This document shows, piece by piece, positions 11,103-22,425 of a stretch of DNA of 64,000 nt. Location: the NCBI GenBank assembly GCA_026008535.1, contig BRKX01000007.1, positions 58,641,001 through 58,705,000 of the forward strand. Direction: 5' to 3'. The notes beneath the pieces were generated by a model. The model was given only the letters and a program-made list of their open reading frames with translations. It did not search any database and had not been told where the DNA came from. Source of the stretch: Perilla frutescens. Taxonomy: Eukaryota > Streptophyta > Magnoliopsida > Lamiales > Lamiaceae. A program made the position numbers and the translations under genes. Within the stretch, counting starts at the first letter, position 1; each line of letters starts with the position of its first letter.

Positions 11103-11950
11103 ACGGTGACCTGGCCAGGGGCACCCTCCTGCCCCCACTCTCCTCACCCCGCCGCCGGTAAGAGCTGCGCCTATTCGCCCCCAACGGGCTCGGAAAAGGT
11201 AAGTCCGACCTCTCCGCTGCCTAGAAGAGTCGGCTCTGGTATACTCTCTAAACCCTAAACTCTGTGTCTGGTATCTCATGATCCTGCCTTAAACTTGCTT
11301 CCTCTTTGCTTTCTCTTGAAATACCTTGGTATTCAAGGCCATCTTCAACACTTGCTTATGGTCCGGATCATCTAAATTCCCCTTTGGATCTTCTCGTGCG
11401 AGTTGTCCGGATAGCAAGGTTGGGAAAGGTGTTTTTGAGTGAGTTCTGGGTTATATCTGTCTTCTGCTCTCACTCTCTGTGATTTTTTGAAGTTCTGTGG
11501 CTATTCTCTGCATGTTCTTGTTGGTTTATATCTGTGTGATTCCTGTTTTTGTGATCTTACTATGATATGGGTGGAATCTGAGTGGAACTCTGCGTTTTTT
11601 TAGTTCCTGTGAACTGACTCTAGTTATTGAGTCAGTTATCTTTGGCTGAATCAAGTGTGGGATTGTCCTGAGTGACCCCTTGCTCCACAGATAAATCTGT
11701 GCTGAGAACTGGGCTAGCCTCAGCACTATATTCCCCGGAGAACTTGATTTCAGTGTTTTGGAGTGTTATCTCCTGAGTTTGTGAGTGTTCTGGTGTGTTT
11801 TTGGGCCTTCTGGGCACTTCTAAAATCTTCCTGCTATTTTCTCTGGTGTTTCTGGTTTTTTTTGTTACCTTTCTGGTGTTTCTGACCTTGCTGGGTTGTG
11901 TTCTACATTGAAATCTTGGTGTGTTTTAGCATCTATACTTGCTCTGCATC

Positions 11951-12864
11951 ATGAATAACCTTCATATGGCCCCTTTAATGGAAAAGATGACTTTCAGGAT
12001 TGGAAAACTAAAATTGAGTGTATTTTGGTCAAAGAAAAGGTTAATAAAGCTATTTTTACAAAAATAAATGAATCTGTGGATGATGAGAAATTGCATGAAT
12101 GAAATGATAGTGCTAGAGCCACCATTTTGTTAAATTTGAGTAGTTCTGTGGTCAGAAAAGTGTCTCACCGTAAGTGTGCAAAAGATTTATGGGATAATTT
12201 GAATTCTTTATACACTGCTACCTCTGAAGAGTCTGCATATTCTTTGCAAAATCAACTTATGACTTTTCAAATGGACACTTCAAAAGATGTTAATACCAAT
12301 ATGGAAGAATTCAATAAATTACTTCAAGATTTAAAACTTGCTGGTGATCACACTCTTGAAAAATATGCCCCACAAATTTTACTTGGTGCCATCCCTGAGT
12401 CATTTTCTGAAGTCAAATCTGCATTAAAATATGGTGGTTCCAAGGTCACTTGTGATATGATTGTAACAGGCTTGAAAGCTAAAGAAAATGAGCTTAAAAT
12501 GTTAAAATCAAAGCCTTTGCATGGTGAGATAATGTATGTCAACAGAAATAATAATAGACCGCCTCATCATCATTTTAACAAGTTTCTGAACCCTGAAAAT
12601 CCCAGTGTTTTGGCTGCTGAAAGGCATAGAAAAGAAATGCATGCAAATTCTTCTCAAAATCAGAACCAAAACCATTTTCAAACTCAAAATTTTGATCAAA
12701 AGCCCAGAAAGACTTGTTGGAATTGTGGAAAGCCTGGACATTTTTCTAATAGGTGTAAACAACCCAAAAGGAACAAATTTGGAAACTATAATCATCAGGC
12801 TAATAATGTGTATGAAGAAGATGGTATATATATGGTGCATGACACTTATGATTTCAGTTCATAA
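11951..12864 (+). pseudogene. Copia gag, broken
   Basis: The N-terminal pattern DDFQDWKTKIECIL (about 11984-12025) and the long helix region (CAKDLWDNLNSLY, then FQMDTSKDVNTNMEEFNKLL) are those of UBN2-type Copia Gag. A CCHC zinc knuckle CWNCGKPGHFSNRC lies at about 12715-12756. The start needs a frameshift close to 11970, and a Trp position reads TGA at 12100-12102. The readable open part is 12127-12864. Confidence 0.85.
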
Positions 12865-12884
12865 ATTATACCAATGTTGTGTCT

Positions 12885-14615
12885 AAGAATGTGCATAATG
12901 ATTAGTGGCTTATTGATTCTGGTTGTACTTTTCATGTTACTCCTTACAGACATATGTTTCACAATCTGCATTACATGAATTCTGGGTATGTTGCCTTAGC
13001 TGATGGTCAAAATTGTGAAATACTTGGTAAAGGAGATATATGTTTGAAGTTTGAGAATGGAAGCATGCTCATATTGAATGATGTCAGATATGTGCCTAAA
13101 CTGAAATTTAGTTTGCTATCTGTGTTTAAAATGGCTGATAAGATGCTTGATGGTTCAGTAAATTACTTGAGATTCAAATTTGAAAAAGACTCCATGCTTT
13201 ACTTCAATGCTCCCAAAAAAGGGGACTTATATGATGTACATGATGAGTCTGTGCCTTTACCTGTTGCTAATATTGTGCATGATGATAATACTGTATTATG
13301 ACATGCTAGATTAGGGTATATGAGCAACAAAGGTCTTGAAATATTGAATAAAGCTGGTACTTTTGGGAATGATAAAGTGACAAGCATGCCATTTTGTGAA
13401 CCTTGTCTGATGGGAAACATCACAAATTGCCATTTCCTGTATCTGTTCCCTACCCTAGAAAGCATGTCAGTTCTGAAATCCTTGAATACTTGCATGCTTA
13501 TGTTTAGGGTCCTTCTAAGGAGCCCGCCCATGGTGGCAATGTGTATTTCTTGTCTATCATTGATGATTTCTCTAGAAAAACTTGGGTCTTTCTCATGAAA
13601 AATGAATCTGAAGTTTTTCAAAAATTTTCTAAATGGGCTATTGAGATTCAAAACTAAACTAAGAAGAAAATTAAGTGTCTCAGAACTGACAATGGTCTTG
13701 AATTCTGCAATCTTACTATATATAATTGGTGCTCAGATAGAGGTATAAAGAGGCATAAATATGTCCCCTATAATCCATAACAAAATGGGGTTGCAGAGAG
13801 AATGAATAGAACTCTCCTTAAGAGAGTTAGAAGTATGTTATCTGCTTCTGGGCTTGATAAACAATTCTAGGGGGAAGCCTTAATGACTGCATGTTATTTG
13901 ATCAATAGATCTCCCTCTATTCCCTTGTGTGGTAAATTGCCAGAATTTGTGTTTTGTAATAAACATGTTTGCTTGTTCAATTTAAGAATATTTGGCTGTG
14001 TTGCTTATGTGCATCAAAAATTGAGTAAGATTGAACCTAAGGCAAGAAAATGCATCTTCCTTGGATATCCTGAAGGGGTTAAGGGCTATAGACTTTGGGA
14101 TAAAGGGGTGCCTGGGTTTAAAACTTGCATAAGCAGAGATGTTATCTTTAATGAACAAGATTTCCCATGTTTGATTGAATCCTCACACTCTGATGCTCCA
14201 AGTGAGGTGGAGAACATGCATAACTTCTTGTTTCCTCATGTTGCTCCTAGTAAGGTGGAAGTTTCCACCCTTGTGCATCCTGAATTATTGAATGATACTG
14301 AAATTGAATCTGAGCTTCATGAGAATGATATGCAGAACAATAATGAAACCTTGAATGAACATGTGATTGATGATATTAATGCAAATGATTCTGCTTCAAA
14401 TAATGAATCTAGAAATGAATCTGCGGATAATATGATTGTGTCTGATACTGAAACCAGCTCTAATTCTAACAATGAAACTAAAAATGCTACTGAACATGTG
14501 TCTGAACCAGAAAACTTGGATAATTATCAACTTGCTAGGGACAGGCCTAGAAGAAATGTGAGAATGCCTGCAAGAGTTGATGATTATAACTTGTCTTTAT
14601 ATGTATTTAATGTTT
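12885..14615 (+). pseudogene. Copia protease and integrase, broken
   Basis: Aspartic protease: LIDSGCTFHVT at about 12908-12940, after a TAG at 12903-12905. The pre-integrase RLG motif follows a TGA at 13299-13301, where a Trp is usual. The integrase core shows DDFSRKTWVF and RTDNGLEFC, then a QNGVAER motif preceded by TAA (13778-13780), and a TAG at 13868-13870. Open frame 13883-14615 covers the integrase C-terminus (RIFGCVAYVH, CIFLGYPEGVKGYRLWD) and an acidic linker. At least two frameshifts lie between 13440 and 13670. It would cut the polyprotein and insert the cDNA if intact. Confidence 0.85.
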
Positions 14616-15800
14616 TCAGCCTGAGAATAATATATGCATGTATCAGCCTGAGAGCTTCATTGATAAATCTCATCCTAATCATGTTTGCTTACTGAAGAAG
14701 TCCCTTTATGGTTTGAAACAATCTCCAAGGCAATGGAACATTAAATTTGACAAATGCATGCAAAGTATGAATTTTACCAGGAGTAAATTTGATCATTGTT
14801 TATACTACATGCAATCTAATGTGCCTATGTTCCTTCTTCTCTATGTGGATGATATGCTATTGATTAGCCCCTACTTGAAAACTGTTGAGCATGTTCAGAC
14901 CTGTTTATGTGCTAATTTTGACATGAAAGACCTTGGTGATGCTAGAAAAATACTGGGTATGAACATAGACAGAAATAGGAAGAACCATACACTTATTTTG
15001 CACCAAACTGCCTATATTGATCAAGTGTTGAAGAAATTTAATATGGAGAACTGTAAACCTGTCTATGTACCTCTTGCATCTCATTTCATGTTGAGTAAAG
15101 AACATTCCCCTAAAAGTGAATCTGAGATAAATGATATGCAAGGTGTTCCTTATGCAAATGTCATTGGTTCTGTCATGTACCTTATGATTAGCACTAGACC
15201 TGATATTGCTTATGTTGTCTCATGTTTGAGTAGATACATGGCTAATCCTGAGTTGCTTCATTGGGAAGCCTTGAAATGGCTTCTGAGATATTTGAAATCC
15301 ACTATGTCTAGTGGTTTAATTTTTTCTAAATCTACTGATCATGTGAAATGTGTGGGATATGTTAACTCTAATTATGCAAATGATAGGGATTAGATAAAGT
15401 CAACAACATCTTATGTGTTTACTTTATGTGGTGCTTGCATAAGCTGGAAATCTCAATTTCACACAGTATTGTTGCTTTGTCCTCTACTGAGTCTGAATAT
15501 ATTGCTACAACTGAGGCTGTGAAAGAGGCTATTTGGCTTCATGGTGTCCTATCTGAAATAAAATTCATTGATGATAAACCCATGTTATACTCTGACAGCC
15601 AATCTGCTATACAATTATGCAAGAACCCTGTGTTTCATGACAGGACAAAACACATTAATGTAAGATTCCACTTCATCAGAGACATTGTGGAAAAAGGAGA
15701 TATGCTGCTTGACAAGATCCCTTCAGAGTTTAACCCTGCAGATATGGGCACTAAGTGCCTTCCACTTGCAAAGTTGGAGGCCTACAAGAGAGATCCTTGA
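14616..15800 (+). pseudogene. Copia reverse transcriptase (C-terminal half) and RNase H, broken
   Basis: Starts abruptly at MYQPESF... and reads KKSLYGLKQSPRQW, the catalytic LLYVDDMLL and MKDLGDARKILGM, then RPDIAYVVSCLSRY. The first half of the RT (including the first catalytic Asp region) is missing: the integrase linker runs straight into the middle of the RT at about 14606-14620. RNase H follows after a TAG (15391-15393) and a frameshift near 15465, with LSSTESEYIA, YSDSQSAIQL and KHINVRFHFIRD. The stop is at 15800. Confidence 0.88.
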
Positions 15801-16150
15801 ACATGGATCTGGGTTGAACTATGAGGGATGAAGAGTATTCCAGGCCTTGTGCTTGGATACTTGACCTGTCTCTGAGGGCAATTTGAATAATGGTTATTTC
15901 CCTGTTGTTGGTATTTTGCTAGGTTGTAACTTGCTCAAGGAAAGTCAATGAATGACTGGAGACTTGTTACTATAACTGGGTTGGTCTCTTGTGTTGAGAC
16001 TGAGATAAATGCGCATAGCATTTCTCTCTCCCTCTCTTGCCTTGTCTGTGTGACAGGCATAGAGTAAAAATAAGGCAATGATGTTAAGCTCAATGTTGTT
16101 GGCAGGAACTTTCATGGAGACATAAAGACCAAATGGACCAAAGGTGGATA
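15801..16150 (+). other. 3' non-coding part of the Copia element
   Basis: No ORF. It ends with AAATGGACCAAAGGTGGATA, the purine tract just before the 3' LTR. Confidence 0.6.
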
Positions 16151-16823
16151 TGCGGGGTCTTGGCCCATTTGGGCTTTCTGTCTTGGCCCACTTTCCTTAT
16201 TTATTTTTCCTGGCCCAGCTGCTAAGCCCATCTCACCCCTTAACCTATTTTACCTTATATACTAAAACCTAACCCTAATTTACCATATCTACTCTCTATC
16301 TCTCTCTACAAATGGCTAAACCGATTCACCTTCTCTCTCAAGCCTTACACCAATCCCCTTCCACCCTACTTGCTTCAGCGCTATCTCCACCGTTCTCTCT
16401 ATGTTTTTGGCCGGATTTCTGCATGTGGTCTCCTGATTTGGCTGTGAGTTGAGAGTGTAGTGAGTGACTTCTGATAGCTGAGGGTTTGTGAGAGCTCCAG
16501 GCCTTTTACCCATCTTCCCTTTGTGGTATAGGGTCTCTTTTGTCACCGGAAGTGCCATCGCCGCTCGCGGGAAAATCTGAGCCAAATCGTGTTCATTTTG
16601 AACACCTTTTCCCATCTTCAAAATCTCACTTAAGTCTAGATCTAACTGTTTGTTTGGCTTCTGAGTGCAGATCTGGTCCCTTGAAGTAACGCCTGTGACG
16701 ACCAAACTTAAGATCAAAAGATCTGCTTCTCTGAGGCTTTCCGGCTGCCTGAGCGGCCGTGAGGAGAACCAGAGGGGCCGAAAAACAAGAGGTGAGCCCC
16801 CAACCGGGCCCGATACCACAACA
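16151..16823 (+). repeat. 3' LTR of the Copia element (673 bp)
   Basis: Collinear with 10354-11088 but starts TGCGGGGT (not TGTGGGGT). It lacks about 60 bp, between two ATCTC strings that are both present in the 5' LTR. Ends ...GATACCACAACA. Confidence 0.88.
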
Positions 16824-17874
16824 AAATCATCTAGTCCCCCTTTTATAATGTGAGGAATGCCAATGAAAGGTTTGAGATTTTATGATTGGAAATAAATTCT
16901 GGTTAATGGCAGGTAATGGAGAGGCTCCATGACTCCAAACGATTTCCGTTTCAAAATTGAGAAGATTTGGGAATCTGCAATTGCTTGAGGAAGAAGCCGA
17001 TGCTGGGCAATTTCTTTGGCTAAAAAAAATAATATTACTTTTGGGCTTCAAACTCCACTATTGGACTCAAAAGAAAAGACACCCAATTGGGCTTAAGTAA
17101 AAAATAAATATAGAGCCACACAAATAATCATAGAGAATTAAGCTTGGAATAAAATAAAATAATAATTACCAATAATAATAATAATAATAATGACAAAATC
17201 ATATAATAACATTAACGATGATGATTATAAATTTATAATCATAATAATATAGTTAAAATGATATAGGTGCGACTTATAGGAACGTAACCAAAAATAATAT
17301 AGCATGCATTATAAAAAATAAAATTTTGAAAATAAATGTAGCAAATTTTCTAAAATATTTCGGGTCGCTACAAATTGAATATATTGTGAATATAAACTTG
17401 CATTTTTTTTACAAAATAGACACAATTCACAATAATATGAAATCAAACATTATATTTTATACCGATCTTTATTATATTAATGAAATTAAAATTATTATTA
17501 TAGTATATATCTATAAAATATTTTGTAATATTTCATGTTATTTATCTAATTTTCGTTCGTTGGAAAATTTGGGGGTGTCTATTTAGCAAAAAATAAAATA
17601 AAATTGTAAGATTATATTTTAATTGTAACGTTTTAAAGTTCGTGTGCAAATTGCAAATTATGTCAAAATTTATGTATTTTTATTTGTAATTAACCCTTTA
17701 TTTTATTATAGATTTTAAATAATGGAGGCTACACATTGGGGTTGTATTTTATTTTGCTATACTTTAAATTAGTTGGGGGATGTATTCTATTTTGTTTTAT
17801 TTTTAAATTAGTTGAGGGTTGTAAGGGCAAAAATGTCTAATATATATTAACTAATATGGGGGGTTGTCAAGAGT

Positions 17875-17974
17875 TTTTTTTTCACACGTGATCTGTGGTA
17901 TTGAAGAGATTCGAACCTGTGACCTTTGGTCTCCAAGCAACCTCACTCCAGTACTAGATCATCCCCACCGGGAC
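17875..17974 (-). mobile_element. short tRNA-derived SINE
   Basis: Flanked by a perfect 17-bp direct repeat, GGGGGGTTGTCAAGAGT, at 17858-17874 and 17975-17991. On the minus strand the body has a tRNA-like head: an A-box-like GATCTAGTACTGGAGTG and a B box, GGTTCGAATC (complement of about 17908-17917). It ends in an A-run (the T-run at 17874-17882 on the plus strand). A long TSD plus a pol III promoter plus an A-tail is the mark of a SINE moved by LINE machinery. The body is only about 100 bp. Confidence 0.85.
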
Positions 17975-18050
17975 GGGGGGTTGTCAAGAGTGAAATGGGG
18001 TTTGTGAATAGAATTACGTTTTTTATAATCTTTGTTATAAAAATAAAAAT

Positions 18051-18301
18051 TACTCTCTCCGTCCTATAATTATAGTTTCTTATTAATTTTTTGGCGGTCC
18101 CAAAATTATAACCTACTTTATTTATTTGGTATGCATTAAATTTTCATTTTTCTTGATATACCCATATTCTTTGCAATTATCAATCATGTCATTTTGAATC
18201 AATAAGTAAGGTTATTTTAAATTAAGTTTTCAAGTACATTAAATATATTTTTAATCTATGTAAAAATTGAAGTGTGCTACAATTATGAGACAAAGAGAGT
18301 A
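18051..18301. mobile_element. Stowaway-like MITE (about 250 bp)
   Basis: Terminal inverted repeats of about 25 bp: the left end starts TACTCTCTCCGTCC and the complement of the right end starts TACTCTCTTTGTCT, with both continuing into TAATTRTAG. TA lies at both borders, as expected for Tc1/mariner-related Stowaway elements. AT-rich inside, no coding. Confidence 0.8.
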
Positions 18302-18889
18302 TTATAATATAATCAATTACAATTAACTTTAATAGATAAAATTAAAACTTTAAGAAATTATATACCCTAGTTATGGAATAATCAACCATAATAATCAATT
18401 ATTAACATGAAAAATAAAAATTAAATTGTAAAAATAATTATAAATATTAATTAGGTAGAATAACCACTAATTAATAATTTAAAAATTAATGTAAACTGTA
18501 AAAAAATGAAATTGAAAAAGAAAATAAAAATTAATGAATTAAAATATAAAAGAGATAAAAGTGTCCTAAAATAATTTCCCACGTGACTACATCTACAGGA
18601 GGCCACTTGTACTAATATATTATGTCGCAGTGTCAAGTGTCAACTAAGTAAGTAGAGTGCCATTCAGACAATTATTTTCTTGGAGCAATTCTCCTATACA
18701 TCATTTAAGGTTTAAGAACGCCAACACACCCATCAAACAGATGAGGTCAAAATAGGTCAACTCAGATTACTGCGGATCAATCCACATTGGCCTGTAAAAA
18801 AATGGTAAAAATCAGCATCGATCCTAATATTAAAAATATCATTTTAAATTCATCACATGTTTTTTTAAATGTTTCAATAATAACATTAT

Positions 18890-19065
18890 AAAAAAAAAGT
18901 TAAAATGATATTTTTATAGTAAAAACTATTGGTTACACATAATATAAAATAAAAAAATAAAAATGATCTTTTTATAGTAAAATAGACCAAACAACTATTG
19001 GTCACACATAATATAAAATGAAAGGTTAAAATGATCTTTTTATAGTAAAAACTATCAAAAAAGTA
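18890..19065. repeat. tandem AT-rich repeat, about three copies
   Basis: The phrases 'ttaaaatgatctttttatag' and 'ctattggtcacacataatat' recur near 18900-18945, 18955-19015 and 19025-19055, with a spacing of about 60-75 bp. No coding; role unknown. Confidence 0.6.
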
Positions 19066-20411
19066 TTCTTAATCATTTTCTTGACAAGTGTGATTCACAC
19101 ATAGTTACATTTGACGAAAATGTTTTTTCACATTTTCGATAAATTTTACTATAATAAATGAAAATTTTAAACTATTTATCAAACATAGAATAGAATGGAT
19201 AATTTATTTGTTTGGGGGAGACACACGAGACTATTAGAGTTATGTGAATTTTACCCATTTCTAAACTATTTAAATTTGACATAATTATAAAAAGTTGGTT
19301 TGATCAAATAATTGAAACCTAATAGCATATGAGAGGAAATAACTGCGCAAGTGGAACGTTCAAAAAGGATAATTGACAGCTTTTAAAGACAGAGGCAGAA
19401 CCCAAATCGATACAATTTAATTTATTTGTTACAATTTTTGTTATGTTTGTATATATTTTTGTGAAATATAATGTGTATTAATTATGAAATTGTAAAATAC
19501 AAACCCGTATTCCATTAGTAACATAATTTAATTCGTTATTTTATTTCATTTATTAGCATGGTACACTTATTGATAGGTTAGTTTGCTACTTTGCTTGGAC
19601 ATGTTTTGATGCAGGTTATTTTCGCTGTCTTTTTAAAGTAGTATTCTTTTTTCTTCAAAGTCTTTCTTTTTTGGATTTTCTCTGAAGATTTAAATTTAAT
19701 GGGGCTCGTCTTTTGAAATTTCAACTTGTGATTACTGGACTTTAGGTTAGGTGCTTTTTTCTTTTTCGTCTTTTATTTATATACAACTTAATTTTGAATG
19801 AAATGTTACGTGGATTGAAGGCAGATTGGCACTTGTAGTTCCCTTTTATTTTTATTTTTCGAATAAAGATGTATGTCAATCACTGAAAAAAAGTTGCATG
19901 ATTTCCATAACTTGAATATTCAAATTAGTGAAAGAAAAATGATTGTGCTGATCAAATAAACAAACCGTGAAAAAGTATTGCAAAAATGGAAGTTATGCAA
20001 CAAAAAGCTTGTAGCCTAACAAGTAAAGAAATTGTTTTGTTTGTGACATTTTTTTTTGGTCTAAATACACATGGAACCTATAAACTAACACGATAAAAAA
20101 AAAAATTGGAATTCATGGAATAGATTATAAGCCACACACACGTACGTAATTTGTGAAAACTTTCTTTGTGCTAGAAGCAAGATTGCGAGAGAGTCGCTAT
20201 TGTGGGAAAGCATGATAATTAATATACGCGATTTTATGAACATTTTGGCTACAAAGTACAAACTATGAAACTAAGATACAGCGCACAAAATGCACTTTCT
20301 CTTTACATTAAAGTTGGGATTCCTTCTCCAAATCCATACACATTCCCTCCATAAAATATACTTCTCCAAGCAATGAATAACGTAGCCAAATTTATTTTCT
20401 CCACTCTTTAA

Positions 20412-22305
20412 CTAGCTGATTGAGCTAGGATACATGCACTTATCATAACCTGCATAAGCAAATTCAAGACAAACAATTACAACTGAATCTAACAAAAACA
20501 AAAATTTGATGTCCAATGCTAATTATTTTTATAACTTACTAGGACTAGTTGATGTAAGGGTGGCTGTCTGTGAGAAATCACAGCTCAATGGATTCTTATC
20601 CGATTTTTGATACACAAGATTCATGGCATACGTTGCGTGTGAAGCCACAGTTGCTGGTTCGAAACAAGCCCCTCCTGGTTGAATCGGACTACAATCTACA
20701 CCTTGTCCACACGCGTAGTCCAAACTCGCTTGCAATTCATTCTCTGATACCCCTGCCTTCGCCACACACCATGTTTCCTTTCTCGATTTTGAGCTAGGAG
20801 TAGGACCTGCTGGTGTTGGAGTTGGAGTTAGTGTTGGTGTTGGTATTGATGATGGAGTCTGCAAGCATGAGAAAATCAATTAACTCATATATATACATTG
20901 GAATAATGCAATAAAACAATAGAGCTCAAAATGAAGTTGTCTAACCTGGCTAGTCTTGGTGAGTCCAACATTATATGTCATGGTTAAGTCGGGCTTAAAG
21001 AGCCGGAAGGACCTCTCAGAAGTTGGCCCGGGCTTTTGATCTTCATCATACATGGCGAAAAGATAAGTATCGACAGATTTCCCGGGCATCAAGGGAGTTC
21101 CAACCATGGACCTCAAGTGCGCAATCAAGTTCTGATTGTAAGCCTTGGCATTCTCTATGCTTGGCCCAACCTCATCACTGTCTCCCTTGTACGGCCACCC
21201 AGTCTCGGCTATCACGATCTCCACGCCCTTGAACCCCATTCCATCCAATGCTGATCTAATTGCATCCACCTATACATAACACATTCATTACTCTAAAAAC
21301 AAACCCTAAATCTCAACCACATTGCATAACCATTATTGTTGAAGTCCAATTAGTTTTCATTCCCCTGTTTTTGCTCTGTTTCCCCTGTTTTTCTCTGTTT
21401 TCCTCTGTTTTTAAGAAACAACAAACTGTTTGCTCAAAAAAAAAAAAAAAAGAGAAACAACAAACTGAAACTAACCTGAGCATCAAACATGTTAGTATAC
21501 TTAATCTTGGACCCGGTATCAACCCGGCCCGAGTTCGGCTGAAACAAGCAGAAGGCGAGAGTCTCGGGCCTCGGATCACTCCGGTAGGCGAAATACGGAT
21601 ACGGATTGATAGCGAAGGGCGATCCGGTGGCAGTGTTGAAACTCAACAATCCCTTGAGAAGATCGCCGATGCTGGGATCGAAGCTGCCGGAAGACGGCGG
21701 GTCGGACTGCCGGAGAACAGCCATGGAGTGGACGGTTGAGACTTTGATCGTCCCGGCGAGGCCGGCGGAATCGAGGGCACTCTGGAGATTCTGCATCGCC
21801 GGCAGCAACTGCGACATCAGATTCCGGTCGTTGTACGACATGACCTCGTTGCCGACGTTGATGACGATGATTTTGGAGGCGGGGTAGAAGGGAACGACGT
21901 TAGCGTCGATCCAGTTCTTGGCGAAGGTAGGGTCGGACGCCATGCCCGGAATGTCCGAGTTGGATGCTCCGATCATGAGGCCGATGCCGGTGCCGGCGAA
22001 GGCCTTGATCACTGCCGGGTCCGACCCGTACAGACGCACCTTCTCGATGGCGGAGGACTGGAGGAGCTTCGCTGTTGCTTCTGGCGGCGGGAGGTTGTCG
22101 GCGACTTGGCCGTAATTCACTCCCAGGAACGACTCCGATTCTGGGAAGAAAATAAATAAAAATTAAAATGTTGATATAGAAATAATTGCTCCTACTTAAC
22201 AAAGAAAAACGTTAGTTATATGATTCTTGAAAACTTACGGGAGAGTGGAGTGAAGCTAAATATCAAAAGGGACAGAAGCACTGAATAGTAGAGTAAGATT
22301 GTCAT
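20412..22305 (-). CDS. secreted glucan endo-1,3-beta-glucosidase, GH17 with C-terminal X8/CBM43 domain
   Basis: Five exons join to 471 codons (470 aa): 22305-22239, 22140-21476, 21269-20946, 20858-20540, 20449-20412, all with GT/AG introns. Residues 1-22 are a signal peptide (MTILLYYSVLLSLLIF...), then mature QSESFLGVNYGQ. GH17 spans about 27-345, with the general acid in INVGNEV (Glu121) and the nucleophile in VIAETGWP (Glu266). A Pro/Thr/Ser-rich linker (PTPTLTPTPTPAGPTPSS) leads to the Cys-rich X8 domain (WCVAKAG, DYACGQG, CDFSQTATL). The last exon adds YDKCMYP, which supplies the final Cys of X8. It should hydrolyse callose (beta-1,3-glucan) in the cell wall, with X8 binding the glucan. 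There is no hydrophobic GPI tail, so it is probably secreted. The only intact host gene here. Confidence 0.93.
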
Positions 22306-22425
22306 GGCTGAAATCTGTTTTCTTAGTTGGAAGAGAGAGAGAGAGAGAGAGAGAGAAGCTTGCAGAAGTAGAACGTGGGAGTGTTAAAATCTGAGTTTGT
22401 GCATATGAATTACCACGAATAAATA
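22306..22425 (-). promoter_or_regulatory. 5' leader and core promoter of the GH17 gene
   Basis: On the minus strand a TATTTATT string (22425-22418) lies about 115 bp before the ATG. The leader between them contains an uninterrupted CT microsatellite (GA on the plus strand, about 22328-22359). CT-rich leaders are common downstream of plant TATA boxes. The poly(A) side of the gene has AATAAA at about 20398-20393 (minus). Confidence 0.55.

Larger units (their letters stand above)
10354..16823 (+). mobile_element. Ty1/Copia element, Tork-type, degenerate
   Basis: 5' LTR 10354-11088 and 3' LTR 16151-16823 flank a gag-PR-INT-RT-RH interior in Copia order. Flanks TAATC (10349-10353) and AAATC (16824-16828) look like a 5-bp TSD with one change. 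A primer site, TGGTATCAGAGCC, starts at 11090 and a purine tract lies just before 16151. The RT phrase YGLKQSPRQW and the MKDLG-A-KILGM pattern point to the Tork/Tnt1 group. The element is dead: many stops and frameshifts, and the N-terminal half of the reverse transcriptase is missing. Confidence 0.88.
4914..17372 (-). mobile_element. element A: Gag-only Ty3 LTR retrotransposon (TR-GAG-like)
   Basis: Two LTRs (4914-6542 and 9217-17372, the latter interrupted) share their ends (TGTCA... and ...CGGGTCGCTACA on the plus strand) and are flanked by a perfect 5-bp TSD, AATTG, at 4909-4913 and 17373-17377. The sense strand is minus: the tRNA primer site and Gag read leftwards from 9216. The interior is only 2.67 kb and encodes a small unknown ORF and Gag, with no protease, reverse transcriptase or integrase. 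That matches the non-autonomous class called TR-GAG, which would need polymerase from a relative. It carries two nested elements: a TRIM and a Copia. Confidence 0.88.
9217..17372 (-). repeat. 5' LTR of element A, split by a Copia element
   Basis: Collinear with the 4914-6542 LTR, except for an (AAT)n expansion at about 9752-9802 and the 6470-bp Copia insertion after 10353. Homology resumes at 16824 (ATCATCTAGTCCCCC). The LTR TATA box (complement of 16840-16847) lies only about 20 bp upstream of the insertion on the sense strand, so the insertion falls about at the LTR start site. Confidence 0.85.
17378..20411. other. AT-rich intergenic DNA
   Basis: Between element A and the GH17 gene. Apart from the SINE, the MITE and a short tandem repeat listed separately, I see no genes. 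ORFs here are short and AT-biased. Confidence 0.6.

Noticed and set aside
21313..21739. ORFs on the plus strand across the GH17 gene
   Set aside because: They are shadows of exon 2 and of intron sequence of the minus-strand gene.
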